DNA from: RGIG9115 sp045649825
GTDB lineage: Bacteria > Bacillota > Clostridia > UBA1381
Assembly (NCBI GenBank): GCA_045649825.1
Contig: JAZRQO010000009.1
Location: 1-64,000 of the forward strand
DNA length: 64,000 nucleotides
Direction: 5' to 3'
Positions 1 to 9,285 of this stretch are shown here, piece by piece; position 1 is the first letter of the stretch, and every line of letters starts with the position of its first letter. Both the position numbers and the translations under genes were made by a program. The notes under the pieces are model-generated. The model had not been told where the DNA came from and ran no database searches. It saw nothing but the letters and a program-made list of their open reading frames with translations.

Positions 1-3000
1 CCTATAAGTGCTGGTGGCACCAGGGGAAGCTTAGTCAAATTTGGCCCTGTGATAACTTTTAATGACGCAACATACACAAAACTAGAAACAACATTTACTA
101 TGCCAGCTAATGAATCAGGCACTGGAGAATATGGTATTGACCTGCTTTTCCAAGTGACTAATAATACATATTGCTATGCTATTCCATACAGAATCAGAAA
201 TATTGTGGTAAAAGAATGGGTACCAACTGTAGAAGTAGCTTCAACTCTCCCGACAAATGGTGCGTCTGATTTCAACGCAGAAGACTCGATTAAAGTTACT
301 TTCAATACAGCGGTAAATACACTCACAGCTGCAAACTTTGCTATTTCAGGTGGTGCATCTGTAACAAATGTTGAAACTACAGATGGCAAAACCTATACAC
401 TTACAACATCTGAACTCAGTGATGATACAGAGTATACTGTAACAGTTTTAAATGTTACTGCTGTCGAATCAGGATATGAGAATCTTGTCGAATATAGCTT
501 TACATTCAAAACGGCTGGAGGTACACCCTCTGTAACTCCCACTGACAGCTCTAATATTCTGGCTAGTAGCGGACTTAACTACAGCTTTGAAGAAAATTTG
601 GTCTTCGACAGCAAATTAAATAAAGGTAGCACAAGTGTAACGCCAATCACAACAGAAGCTTCGCATGGTTCAAAGTCGATTCTTATTAAAAATTATTCAG
701 CGAATACTAACACTGTTCGTTTTGTTAACCTTAAACCTGAAAAAGGCACATACTGGATTACTGTAGATGCCAAGCTTGCAGCTCCTTCAGCAGCTGAAGT
801 AAATGCACAACTTTTTGTGGATTGTACCACAAATGGCGATAAAACAAGCAATAAAACTAAGCTTTCTGCAGATCGTTGGACAAGAATTGCTTTTAAGTTC
901 ACTTTAGATGAAAATGAAACTAAGATGCATATCGGACCTCGTTTCGACACAGTGGTTGATGAAGGTATTTATGTAGATAATTTTGTGCTTTGCAAAGACC
1001 CAGGCGAAATGAAAGTTCTTTCCGTTGCACCACAATCCCCTGCAGATGTAGATACAGACGTTACAATTAAGTTTACAAACTCTGTAAGCTCATTTAGCTC
1101 GTTTGTATCAGACCTTAATACAAATATATCAAACTATGTTACAATAGATAATGGCGCAGTGATTTCATCGCTGGAAATTACAGGTGATGGAAAAACAATT
1201 AAAGCTGACATTTCAGAGCCGCTTACGCCAGATACCGAATATACTGTAACGGTTAAAAAAATTGAAGACGATTTGTGCCAATCTATTGAAGAAAAAACAT
1301 TCAAGTTCACAACTGAGTCTGCATTTAAGTTTGAAAGACCATTTGCTGTTACATCAGGCAATATAATTGATGTTAAGGTTGAAGCCCGCGACGATAATCT
1401 TGACAGCCCTGTTGTAATGTATATTGTGTATGATGAAAATGGTAATAAGGTAGGTGATGTTGTATCATCATCGCTTAGCGGATCAGACATTGCTTTTGGA
1501 GGCAATTTCGAATATACAAGTGGACCGATTTCTTTGGGCACAGGACAATATGCAGTAGCATATATGTTTAAATCTGCAAACGATTTAACACTTGCAGCTC
1601 AGCCGATAGCTTTGGGTACAACCGTTTCTTCGGGTACATCAGCATGTGCAACTCCTGAAAATGTGGAGATTGTCACAGACCCGACAAACGGAAAAATTAC
1701 GGTTAAAGGTAATGCGTCACCTAACAGTACAGTATCTGTAGTTCTGATTGAATCAGACGCCTCTACCAATGCCGCTAATGCAGATGCTTTCAAAGGATCA
1801 GCTAAAAAACGTGATTATACAGTGGCAGAGCTGACAGGTAGTGCAGGCGTTGTATCACGTATTAAGCATATTAAGCATGGTGTAGCTCTAGCACCTGCTC
1901 TCATGAGATTAGCTGCCGAAGCTGATGTAACCGGAGAATTTGAAATTGAACTCGATGTTGAACCGGGAACATTATATGGTGTTGCCCTTTCAGGTGACGG
2001 CATCACAGGCTCTTCAACTCTTACAGGTGTATATATGCCCTCTGCACAGGAACTTGCAGATGCACTTAATGCCATAAATACGGCAGATGCCGAACATATT
2101 AAAGGTGCGATTGATACTTACGGTGCAGTACTTCAGCTTGATATAACAAAAGCTGTGTATTCAACAGACGGAGCAGATATTGCAAAAGCAATTTTTGCAA
2201 CAAAGTCAGGTAATTACACAAAAGAATCTCTTATAGAACGCTTTGATGATATTTCAGAATATTGTGAACGTCAGAGAGAAGCTCTTGCGATTATTCAGAC
2301 GACTACAAATGATGGTATAGCAAGTACACTTTCTACATATTCAGATGTTCTCGGCTATTATGAGAATGTTACAAAGCTCAACTACCAGGCTAAGTATAAT
2401 CAGTATGGACAGTATGCAGTTAATCAGAGGCTCATTACTATGAGAACAAATAATCCGTTCACATCAATGAACGACTTTATAACAAGATTTAATTCTATCG
2501 TTATAGAGCAGCCTCCTCAGGGTGGCGGCAATTCACCTTCAGTAGGAGGTAATGGTGGTTTCGGTGGCGGTGTGGTTTCCGGCGCTCCTGTTACACCAGG
2601 TATCAGCCTTCCTGAACATTTGAAGCCTGTAGCACCTTCAATGTTTAATGATATTGCAGATGTTGATTGGGCAAAGGATGCAATTGAAAGCCTTGCAAAC
2701 CGCGGTATCATCAACGGTATGGGTGACGGAAGCTTTGCACCTCACGCAAATGTAACACGTGAGCAGTTCATAAAAATGCTTGTTGAATCATTTAACATAC
2801 CAACAGCTCAGGGTACGGTGTTTGCAGATGTGGATAATGGTGCATGGTATGCTCCTTACGTTTATGGTGCATACAATGCAGGAGTTATCAATGGAGTTTC
2901 TGACGCAGAATTTGGCATTGGTGCTAACATTTCACGTCAGGATATTGTTACAATGATTTACAGAGTAATGAAATCTCTCGATACAATGCCTGATGCAGTT

Positions 3001-3195
3001 GATTTAATCTATTTTGATGATGAAAATGCAGTCAGCTCCTATGCTAAAGATGCAGTGCAGACGCTTGCAGATGCAGGTATTATAAACGGTATGTCACAGG
3101 GGGTATTTGCACCTATTCAGAGTGCAACACGTGCTCAGACAGCGGTTATTCTTGACAGACTGTTTAACACTTATTTGGATGTATATTTCTATTAA
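1..3195 (+). CDS. SLH-domain cell-surface protein (5' end outside window)
   Basis: The frame is open at base 1, so this is the C-terminal 1064 residues of a longer secreted protein. Counting from base 1, residues about 75-172 and 337-439 are two SbsA-type bacterial Ig-like domains (each begins with a P-x-[ND]-x-A/D pattern and ends in YTVTV...FTFKT). Residues about 184-333 look like a carbohydrate-binding beta-sandwich (YSFEEN... ending in YVDNFVL). A Gly-rich linker at about 839-864 leads to three S-layer homology repeats (about 880-1063) with the signatures WAKDAIESLANRGIINGMGD, WYAPYVYGAYNAGVINGVSD and YAKDAVQTLADAGIINGMSQ. SLH repeats bind pyruvylated secondary wall polymer, so the protein is probably anchored on the cell wall and faces outward. 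The ligand is unknown. Ends in TAA. Confidence 0.85.
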   Translation, partial: PISAGGTRGSLVKFGPVITFNDATYTKLETTFTMPANESGTGEYGIDLLFQVTNNTYCYAIPYRIRNIVVKEWVPTVEVASTLPTNGASDFNAEDSIKVTFNTAVNTLTAANFAISGGASVTNVETTDGKTYTLTTSELSDDTEYTVTVLNVTAVESGYENLVEYSFTFKTAGGTPSVTPTDSSNILASSGLNYSFEENLVFDSKLNKGSTSVTPITTEASHGSKSILIKNYSANTNTVRFVNLKPEKGTYWITVDAKLAAPSAAEVNAQLFVDCTTNGDKTSNKTKLSADRWTRIAFKFTLDENETKMHIGPRFDTVVDEGIYVDNFVLCKDPGEMKVLSVAPQSPADVDTDVTIKFTNSVSSFSSFVSDLNTNISNYVTIDNGAVISSLEITGDGKTIKADISEPLTPDTEYTVTVKKIEDDLCQSIEEKTFKFTTESAFKFERPFAVTSGNIIDVKVEARDDNLDSPVVMYIVYDENGNKVGDVVSSSLSGSDIAFGGNFEYTSGPISLGTGQYAVAYMFKSANDLTLAAQPIALGTTVSSGTSACATPENVEIVTDPTNGKITVKGNASPNSTVSVVLIESDASTNAANADAFKGSAKKRDYTVAELTGSAGVVSRIKHIKHGVALAPALMRLAAEADVTGEFEIELDVEPGTLYGVALSGDGITGSSTLTGVYMPSAQELADALNAINTADAEHIKGAIDTYGAVLQLDITKAVYSTDGADIAKAIFATKSGNYTKESLIERFDDISEYCERQREALAIIQTTTNDGIASTLSTYSDVLGYYENVTKLNYQAKYNQYGQYAVNQRLITMRTNNPFTSMNDFITRFNSIVIEQPPQGGGNSPSVGGNGGFGGGVVSGAPVTPGISLPEHLKPVAPSMFNDIADVDWAKDAIESLANRGIINGMGDGSFAPHANVTREQFIKMLVESFNIPTAQGTVFADVDNGAWYAPYVYGAYNAGVINGVSDAEFGIGANISRQDIVTMIYRVMKSLDTMPDAVDLIYFDDENAVSSYAKDAVQTLADAGIINGMSQGVFAPIQSATRAQTAVILDRLFNTYLDVYFY

Positions 3196-3248
3196 TTAAA
3201 ACGAACAATCAATGCTTGTTGTAAACAAAAGTTTGCAAAACAATTATA

Positions 3249-3293
3249 GAATTTCCGCATTCCCTGCAGTATCTTGCAGGGGAGCGGAATTTC
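3249..3293. other. Long intercistronic hairpin without a U-tract
   Basis: An inverted repeat pairs GAATTTCCGC with GCGGAATTTC (one T:T mismatch) and, inside it, CCCTGCA with TGCAGGG around a short loop. There is no T-run after it, so it is not a standard terminator. It lies between the SLH gene and the lipoprotein gene and could be a processing or stability element in a shared transcript. The longest frame for the lipoprotein would start inside this hairpin, another reason to prefer the ATG at 3325. Confidence 0.6.
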
Positions 3294-3324
3294 GGCTATT
3301 AAAACTGACAGGAGGATTTATTTA

Positions 3325-4965
3325 ATGAAAAAGTTTATTAAAGCAATTTCAATTGCACTTTCTGCTGTTATGGCAATTTCTATGCTCGCAGGTTGCGGCG
3401 GTAAAAAAGCTGGTAACACAGGTGCTACAACTGAAGATGGACTTCCCATCATCAGATACTTTATGCCAAACGATCCCGGTTCTGAATTCTCAAGCGATAC
3501 ATGGTCAATCCTCAAGTGGGGCGAAAAGACAGGAACAAAAATTGAAATCCAGTCAATCCAAAGAGATGTATTTAACGAAAAGCTTGCAGCGCTTCTTGCT
3601 TCAGGCGATCTTCCCGAATACATAAATTACAGAAACGACGAAAACACCACAACTAAGTACGGTGATAAGCTTTTCATAGCTTACGAAGACTATAAAGATG
3701 ATATGCCTAACCTTACAAAATGGCTCGAAAAGTATCCTGAAGTTTGGGAAAAAGGTAAAAGACTTCAAGATGACAAAATGTACGGTTTCCCCAGAATTCT
3801 CGACTTTGTTGCATTCAACTCAATGTGGACAATCAGAGAAGACCTTCTTAATCAGGCAGGTATGTCTGCAAAGGATATCGTAACAATTGACGACCTTAAA
3901 GAGGCACTTCTCGCACTTAAAAAGGTAAGCGGTCAGCCCTACGTAACATCAAGCCGTATGGGTTGGTGGTACTTTGCAGAAATGACAGGTTGGTTCTTCG
4001 GTACATCACCTTATATGATGTTCGATAACCGCCGTTCAAACGGTACAAATACATGGATTTACGGCCCTACAAATGATATGTATAAAGAATGGGTTAAGTT
4101 CTATGCATGGGCATATGAAAACGGCGTACTTCATCCCAACTTTATCAGTATGACAGAACAGGAATGTAATGCAGGCTATGCAGACGGTAAGTTTCAGCTC
4201 TCTATGGAACAGGCTGCAATGGGTTGCGGTACACTGGGTGCATACAACGATAAATATCCCGAAAGACGCGAGCTTCCGATTTATCCTGTTGAAATTAACG
4301 GAGAAAGAGCTAAGCAGCCCAGAATGCACCATCAGAACAATGGTTCAAGATTCCCGATGTCTATCTCAAAGGGATCTGGTAATGTTGAAGCAGCAGTAAA
4401 AGCTCTTGACTGGCTTTATTCAGAAGAAGGTCATATTCTTACAGTTGACGGCGAGGAAGGCACACACTGGATTGCTGATGACGCTTATATAAGCGGCAAG
4501 AATTCACTTCTTAAAGGTTCATACTATCAGACACAAAGACTTAAGAAGGGTGAAATCACTCAAGAAGAATATGATAATCTTCCAGATGCTAAAAAGCTCG
4601 GTCTTGGCTCTGCATGGCTCCAGCCTGTTATGAGTGAGGTTCAGAGATTTGGTGGTCCTTGTGAAGAAGACAAAAACACTTATGCAAGAACTCAGGCTAA
4701 GATTAATAACATAAACTACTGGGTTGAGCAGGGCTACGTAACAGAGCCCGATCCCGAACCTAAGTTCACAGAGGAAGAGCTCGGCGAAATCCTTGAACTT
4801 ACAAATACTCTTGAAACATATACATCAGAGCAATCACTCAAGTTCATATTTGGTGAGCTTGATATTGAAAAGGATTGGGATAATTTCCAGGCCGAGATTA
4901 AAAAACTTGGAGCTGATAAGCTCGTTAAGATGTATAACGACAGATATAACGAAATGTACAAATAA
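3325..4965 (+). CDS. Extracellular solute-binding lipoprotein (family 1, LplA/YtcQ-like)
   Basis: 546 residues. The start is the ATG at 3325, with GGAGG upstream at 3311-3315 and a clean lipoprotein signal: MKKF, a hydrophobic stretch, then the lipobox LAGC (Cys at about residue 25). The mature part has the size and features of family 1 ABC binding proteins of the LplA type that deliver oligosaccharides or related solutes: IRYFMPNDPGS near the N-terminus, repeated aromatic residues (GWWYFAEMTGWFF), and a long C-terminal helical region with LETYTSEQSLKFIFGE. No permease or ATPase follows; a terminator comes next and the next gene is on the other strand. It therefore either belongs with transport genes left of the window or acts as an orphan. 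Substrate cannot be read from sequence. Confidence 0.85.
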   Translation: MKKFIKAISIALSAVMAISMLAGCGGKKAGNTGATTEDGLPIIRYFMPNDPGSEFSSDTWSILKWGEKTGTKIEIQSIQRDVFNEKLAALLASGDLPEYINYRNDENTTTKYGDKLFIAYEDYKDDMPNLTKWLEKYPEVWEKGKRLQDDKMYGFPRILDFVAFNSMWTIREDLLNQAGMSAKDIVTIDDLKEALLALKKVSGQPYVTSSRMGWWYFAEMTGWFFGTSPYMMFDNRRSNGTNTWIYGPTNDMYKEWVKFYAWAYENGVLHPNFISMTEQECNAGYADGKFQLSMEQAAMGCGTLGAYNDKYPERRELPIYPVEINGERAKQPRMHHQNNGSRFPMSISKGSGNVEAAVKALDWLYSEEGHILTVDGEEGTHWIADDAYISGKNSLLKGSYYQTQRLKKGEITQEEYDNLPDAKKLGLGSAWLQPVMSEVQRFGGPCEEDKNTYARTQAKINNINYWVEQGYVTEPDPEPKFTEEELGEILELTNTLETYTSEQSLKFIFGELDIEKDWDNFQAEIKKLGADKLVKMYNDRYNEMYK

Positions 4966-5014
4966 TTGTTTTTTTAAAACAACAAGCATATAACCGTTTA
5001 ATTAAATTTTGTAT

Positions 5015-5050
5015 AAAAAATGTCGGACATAAAAGTCCGACATTTTTTTT
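5015..5050. terminator. Bidirectional intrinsic terminator
   Basis: TGTCGGAC pairs perfectly with GTCCGACA around a 6-base loop. Eight T follow on the plus strand and six A precede it (T on the minus strand). It serves the lipoprotein gene and the convergent HAD gene. Confidence 0.9.
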
Positions 5051-5054
5051 GGAT

Positions 5055-5846
5055 TTAAATCAATTTGTAATGCTCCGATAAAGCGAAGAATATGCCATCA
5101 TCTTTAACCGATTTTGTTACAAACTCCGCATAAGGCTCAAGCTCTTTTGAGTGTTCTCCCATAATAATTCCGTGGCATACATTTTTGATCATTGTAAGGT
5201 CGTTTGCACCATCACCGACTGCATAGGAATTTTCTTTTGGTATGTTCAGATAATCAAGAACTGCATCAACTCCCACACCTTTTGAAACCGATTTGTGGTT
5301 AACATCTGCCGATAAGCAGAAACGGTGAGGCTTAATATCAAAAACATCGCTGAAGGTGTTTTGCATATTAATAAGTTTATCTTCTGAATCATATGTTATT
5401 ATAATTTTATATGCTTTGTTAACAGTTTCCGTAGTAAGTGGCTTAAATAAGCTTTTTGCAAGCTTAAAATGGTCCAGAACCTCTATGAAGTGCTGGTTTT
5501 TAAGACCGTTTGTATAAGCACATGTACTTGTTTCAAAGGCATAATGTATATTTTCTCTGTTCATATACTCAACCGCGTTTTTAAGCAGTTTTTCGGGGAT
5601 TGTAATGCTGTTTATACATTTACCCTCAACTTCTGTATAAGCACCGTTGCTTGTGATAAGACCTGTAAATTTACCCGAAAGCATAGTTGTTAGCGGTTTC
5701 ATTCTACCTGTTGTAAGAAATGTGGCATATCCGTTTGCTCTTAGCTTTTCGAGAACATATAGAGTTTTTGCGGTGGGGGAGTATATATGGTTATTTTCGT
5801 CGGTAAGCGTTCCGTCATAATCGAAAAATACTGCACCCTTATACAT
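5055..5846 (-). CDS. Cof-type HAD hydrolase
   Basis: 263 residues, the usual Cof/YwpJ-type length. Motif I is DYDGTLTD (residues 9-16, nucleophile Asp9), motif II is the Thr in TTGR (about 46), a conserved Lys precedes GVGVDAVLDYL, and motif III/IV is VGDGANDLTMI near residue 215. These give a Mg-dependent phosphatase with a large C2 cap domain, typically acting on sugar phosphates or flavin/pyridoxal phosphates; the substrate cannot be told. The ATG overlaps the end of trmB by 8 bases, so the two genes are translationally coupled. Confidence 0.9.
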   Translation of the reverse strand: MYKGAVFFDYDGTLTDENNHIYSPTAKTLYVLEKLRANGYATFLTTGRMKPLTTMLSGKFTGLITSNGAYTEVEGKCINSITIPEKLLKNAVEYMNRENIHYAFETSTCAYTNGLKNQHFIEVLDHFKLAKSLFKPLTTETVNKAYKIIITYDSEDKLINMQNTFSDVFDIKPHRFCLSADVNHKSVSKGVGVDAVLDYLNIPKENSYAVGDGANDLTMIKNVCHGIIMGEHSKELEPYAEFVTKSVKDDGIFFALSEHYKLI

Positions 5847-6501
5847 CAGATTTTTCCTCCCATCCTATATATGCCGCCTCTAAGCGATATATGGGCATTC
5901 CAAGCTCTGTAAAGCGTTTTTCATATTCTGTCATAACATTCCCCTCAAACTTGCTTTCGTGAAGATTAAAGGTTATATTCTGCATTTTAAAGTTCTCAGC
6001 TGCAAATGAATTAAGGGAAAATTCAAACAAATCACGGTTATCAGTTTTAAACCAGATATAATCGCCTTCGTTCAAGATGTTTTTGTATCTGTCAAGGAAG
6101 TTTTTGTGGGTAAGACGGCGTTTTGCCTGTTTGTTCTTTTTCCACGGGTCAGAGAAGTTAAGGTAAATGCGGTTTACTTCTCCTTTTTCAAATACGTTTT
6201 CAATATTCTCGGCATCAGCACTTATAAAAGCAACATTGTTTACTCCTGCTTCCACGGCTTTTTCCATTGCCATAACAAGTACGTCCTCGACCTTTTCAAT
6301 TGCAACAAAGTTTATGTCGGGATGCAGAGCTGCCATACCTGTTACGAAATCACCTTTACCGCATCCGATTTCAAGATGAATAGGGTGGGGATTGTTAAAA
6401 ATTTCGTTCCATCTGCCCTTACATTCTTCAGGAGTTTTAATCCATAAACTGCTGCACTTTTCCATGCGAGCACCACAGTTTTTCTTTTTTCTCATTCTCA
6501 T
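5839..6501 (-). CDS. trmB: tRNA (guanine-N7-)-methyltransferase
   Basis: 220 residues. TrmB places N7-methylguanosine at position 46 in the variable loop of tRNAs using S-adenosylmethionine. Visible marks are the family N-terminus MRMRKKK, the SAM loop LEIGCGKGDF (about 47-56), the family signature NFSDPWKKNKQAKRRL (about 120-135), and TEYEKRFTELGMPIYRLEA close to the C-terminus. The ribosome site is weak. It lies upstream of and overlaps the HAD gene. A tRNA-Met gene sits just upstream in the same direction but has its own terminator. Confidence 0.95.
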   Translation of the reverse strand: MRMRKKKNCGARMEKCSSLWIKTPEECKGRWNEIFNNPHPIHLEIGCGKGDFVTGMAALHPDINFVAIEKVEDVLVMAMEKAVEAGVNNVAFISADAENIENVFEKGEVNRIYLNFSDPWKKNKQAKRRLTHKNFLDRYKNILNEGDYIWFKTDNRDLFEFSLNSFAAENFKMQNITFNLHESKFEGNVMTEYEKRFTELGMPIYRLEAAYIGWEEKSDV

Positions 6502-6593
6502 ATTTTTAATTCACTTTCATATATGAAATAGTATATCCTGTTGTACTGGTGTCATTAGTATATATCAAATCTCAGAAGAGATTAATATCGACG

Positions 6594-6625
6594 AAAAAAC
6601 GACTTGTAAAAACAAGTCGTTTTTC
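6594..6625 (-). terminator. Terminator of tRNA-Met
   Basis: AACGACTTGT pairs with ACAAGTCGTT around a 4-base loop, followed by a T-run on the minus strand. It starts 2 bases beyond the tRNA CCA end. Confidence 0.85.
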
Positions 6626-6626
6626 C

Positions 6627-6703
6627 TGGTAGCGGTAAGTGGATTTGAACCACTGACACCACGGGTATGAACCGTGTGCTCTAGCCAACTGAGCTATACC
6701 GCC
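6627..6703 (-). tRNA. tRNA-Met (anticodon CAT)
   Basis: 77 bases including an encoded CCA. The acceptor stem GGCGGTA pairs with TACCGCT (first pair G-T), the anticodon loop TTCATAC carries CAT, and the T-arm contains GTTCAAATC. The first acceptor pair is formed, which favours elongator Met over initiator tRNA. Confidence 0.93.
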
Positions 6704-6837
6704 GTACAACAATAGCTATTATACATTAAATATGCTCATTTGTCAACTATTTATTGCTAAAAAAATATTAACTGTTGATTGTGTATAATATTCTTTAATC
6801 AATATCAGTTTAATGATGTAAAATTTGCATAAGGCAA

Positions 6838-6877
6838 TAAAAAACAGGCAACGGAAACCAGTTCCGCTGCCTGTTAT
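6838..6877 (-). terminator. Terminator of the aldolase gene
   Basis: On the minus strand, AACAGGCAGCGGAA pairs with TTCCGTTGCCTGTT (one G-T pair), followed by TTTTATT. It begins about 9 bases after the aldolase stop codon. Confidence 0.85.
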
Positions 6878-6885
6878 AATATAGC

Positions 6886-7749
6886 TTACGCTTTGTTTAC
6901 TGAGCCGAAAAGCTCCATTTTTTCTTTAACAATAACCTTAATTGCTTCTGTTCCGGGTGCGAGAAGCTTTCTGGGATCAAAACCTTTACCTTCAAGGTCT
7001 TTACCTGCTTCGATGTATTTACGTGTAGCTTCCTGGAAGTAGAGCTGACACTCTGTATTAACATTGATTTTTGCAACTCCAAGTGAAATTGCAGTTTTAA
7101 TCATTTCTGCAGGAATACCTGTACCGCCGTGAAGTACGAGAGGAAGGTCGCCTGTAAGAGCCTTGATTTTTTCAAGCGCACCGAAATCAAGACCTTTCCA
7201 GTTTTCAGGATATTTTCCGTGAATGTTACCAATACCTGCAGCGAGGAAATCAACACCGAGGTCTGCAATCATTTTACATTCGTTAGGATCGGCAATTTCA
7301 CCTGCACCAACTACGCCGTCCTCTTCACCGCCGATTGAACCAACTTCAGCTTCGATTGACATACCCTTTTCGTGAGCTACTTTAACAAGCTCCTTTGTTT
7401 TTTCGATGTTTTCTTCAATTGCATAATGTGAACCGTCAAACATTATTGAAGAAAAGCCTGCTTCTATACATTTATAGCAGCCATCGTATGAACCGTGGTC
7501 AAGATGAAGTGCTACGGGTACAGTGATATTAAGTTCTTCAATCATTGCCTTAACCATAGCTGTAACCGTTTTGAAGCCTGTCATATACTTGCCTGCACCT
7601 TCAGATACACCAAGTATAACCGGTGAATTGTTCTCCTGAGCTGTGAGAAGGATAGCCTTTGTCCACTCAAGATTGTTGATGTTAAACTGGCCTACTGCAT
7701 ATTTGCCCTCAACGGCTTTCTTTAACATTTCTGTTGCTGAAACTAACAT
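6886..7749 (-). CDS. fba: Class II fructose-1,6-bisphosphate aldolase
   Basis: 287 residues from the ATG at 7749. A longer frame begins with a TTG at 7758, but GGAGG at 7760-7764 is only one base from that TTG and 10 bases from the ATG, and the family N-terminus is MLVS-x-x-EML. Zinc-binding and catalytic features are visible: LHLDHG (about 81-86, catalytic Asp and zinc His), EAEVGSIGGEED, GIGNIHGKYP (zinc His) and LVLHGGTGIP (zinc His and phosphate loop). The enzyme cleaves fructose-1,6-bisphosphate to dihydroxyacetone phosphate and glyceraldehyde-3-phosphate; a tagatose-bisphosphate role cannot be fully excluded. The gene lies 51 bases after the zinc-ribbon gene and ends at its own terminator. 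Confidence 0.93.
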   Translation of the reverse strand: MLVSATEMLKKAVEGKYAVGQFNINNLEWTKAILLTAQENNSPVILGVSEGAGKYMTGFKTVTAMVKAMIEELNITVPVALHLDHGSYDGCYKCIEAGFSSIMFDGSHYAIEENIEKTKELVKVAHEKGMSIEAEVGSIGGEEDGVVGAGEIADPNECKMIADLGVDFLAAGIGNIHGKYPENWKGLDFGALEKIKALTGDLPLVLHGGTGIPAEMIKTAISLGVAKINVNTECQLYFQEATRKYIEAGKDLEGKGFDPRKLLAPGTEAIKVIVKEKMELFGSVNKA

Positions 7750-7800
7750 AGTTTTCAAACCTCCGTGTATTTTTATATATAACAGCCTTTGGGCTGATAT

Positions 7801-8403
7801 TTACAGTTTTAAATCTGTATCAGATTCCGTAAGAAGCTTCAAAAGCTCTTCGGATGGCACAATAGGATACCTTTGCTTGCAATCTTCACATTCAACATAC
7901 ATATTGTCGTTTTCAAAAACGGGGAACATATTACGGCTTCCGCACTTGCAAATGAGCCTGCTTTCGTCCATTACTATATGGAGTGCATCTAAAGTTTGAA
8001 GTACAAGCCTTAGTTCGTCTGTTAAAATTTCTGCCTCTGTTTCCATTAAATCAAACATTTTTTCTGCTTCTTCAACTGCATCAAGAACTGTTTTCTCATC
8101 TCCTGCAAAAAATACGGTAACTCCTGAATTTGTACAGTCAAATGTTACAAGCTCTTTTGACCAAAAAGCATTTGTTGAGATTGTATACGTATGATTTTCG
8201 CCGCATACAGGGCATTTGATAACAATTTTAACCTTGTCGCCCTTCATCTGAAGAATACCTGTTTTGCCTTTGCATATTTTATCGGTACAGTCAAGTGAAA
8301 TCTGATTTTTTCCTGAAAAATCAAAAAGGGTTATGATGCCGTCAGAAATTCCTGAACATTCAGGACAGATATATGCAATAAAACGATTTATGTTTTCAAT
8401 CAT
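7801..8403 (-). CDS. Zinc-ribbon protein of unknown function
   Basis: 200 residues that I cannot assign to a named protein. Four cysteine clusters suggest two split zinc ribbons: CPEC (about 13-16) with CTDKIC (about 39-44), and CPVC (about 64-67); then CKC (about 151) with CEDC (about 172-175). The middle has beta-strand-rich sequence like CpXC domains, followed by an acidic helix (EEAEKMFDLMETEAEILTDE). It starts immediately after the glycosylase stop codon with no gap, so it is translationally coupled to a base-excision repair gene. A nucleic-acid-associated or adaptor role is inference only. Confidence 0.7.
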   Translation of the reverse strand: MIENINRFIAYICPECSGISDGIITLFDFSGKNQISLDCTDKICKGKTGILQMKGDKVKIVIKCPVCGENHTYTISTNAFWSKELVTFDCTNSGVTVFFAGDEKTVLDAVEEAEKMFDLMETEAEILTDELRLVLQTLDALHIVMDESRLICKCGSRNMFPVFENDNMYVECEDCKQRYPIVPSEELLKLLTESDTDLKL

Positions 8404-9276
8404 CTAAAAATCCTCTTTAAATTCGCTTTTATGATTTAGTGCATAATAAAACAAATATTGTTGAGCATATCCGGAGTAATTCCCGAATTTTTCTGCTGCA
8501 TATGCAGATATTTCGGGGATGGAACACTTTTTACCGAAGTATAGTTGCTCCATTATGCGATGCATCCACACGTCAACGGGGAAGGAGTCGGTTTTATTGA
8601 GACCGAAAAGCAAAATGCAATCGGAAACTTTATTGCCTATACCCGTAAGTGACATAAGAAGCTTTTTAGCGGATGCAGAATCTGCATTTTTCAGTTCTTC
8701 AATGAAATCGGGGTTTTCGCTTATATGCTTTGCAGCATTAATTATATATTTATCACGAAATCCTGCTTTTATAGGAGAAATATCAGTGTTAAGTATCGCC
8801 TCGGGGGTGGGGAATGAATAAAATACTTGATTTCTGTAGTTAATTTCATTGCCGCATATAGCGCATAAGCTTTCAATTATCTTACGAATACGGGGTATAT
8901 TATTACTTTGAGAGATTATAAAAGAAATAATGGTTTCAAAAAGTTCCTGATTAAGTATTCTGATACCTGAGCCTTCCTCAATTGCTCTGTTCATACATGC
9001 TTCGCCGGAAAGAGAACGTTTAATTGCTCCGTAATCATTTCCAAGGTCGAAATAGCTATGCCAGAAGTCGTTAAATTCGTCAATTGAGGTGTCGTAAAGG
9101 ACGATACTATTTCCTGTTTCGCAAACAGTAAGAGCCTTGTTTCCTGCAACACCCGTGTATTCATTTTCACCTGTTTGAACAAAGCGAAAGCACTGTCCAC
9201 AGTCAAATATATGTTTTAAATTGAAATCTTTTGTTTTTTCAAGTAAGGTATTACCGTTAATTTCCCTAATCTCCAT
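8404..9276 (-). CDS. OGG1-type 8-oxoguanine DNA glycosylase/AP lyase
   Basis: 290 residues. The N-terminal domain has the OGG1 hallmark FDCGQCFRF (about 24-32). The helix-hairpin-helix/Gly-Pro-Asp motif follows: LTGIGNKVSDCILLFGL with the catalytic Lys after GIGN, then SFPVDVWMHR with the catalytic Asp. This matches eukaryotic OGG1 and the known clostridial OGG1-like enzymes rather than MutM/Fpg. It removes 8-oxoguanine opposite C and nicks the strand. A DNA-3-methyladenine glycosylase II (AlkA) reading is less likely because the catalytic Lys is present. The promoter lies so close to the ATG that the mRNA should be nearly leaderless, and there is no ribosome site. Confidence 0.88.
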   Translation of the reverse strand: MEIREINGNTLLEKTKDFNLKHIFDCGQCFRFVQTGENEYTGVAGNKALTVCETGNSIVLYDTSIDEFNDFWHSYFDLGNDYGAIKRSLSGEACMNRAIEEGSGIRILNQELFETIISFIISQSNNIPRIRKIIESLCAICGNEINYRNQVFYSFPTPEAILNTDISPIKAGFRDKYIINAAKHISENPDFIEELKNADSASAKKLLMSLTGIGNKVSDCILLFGLNKTDSFPVDVWMHRIMEQLYFGKKCSIPEISAYAAEKFGNYSGYAQQYLFYYALNHKSEFKEDF

Positions 9277-9285
9277 AATGTCTAA

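Noticed and set aside
6886..7758. TTG start for the aldolase at 7758
   Set aside because: Only one base separates it from GGAGG; the ATG at 7749 has normal spacing and fits the family.
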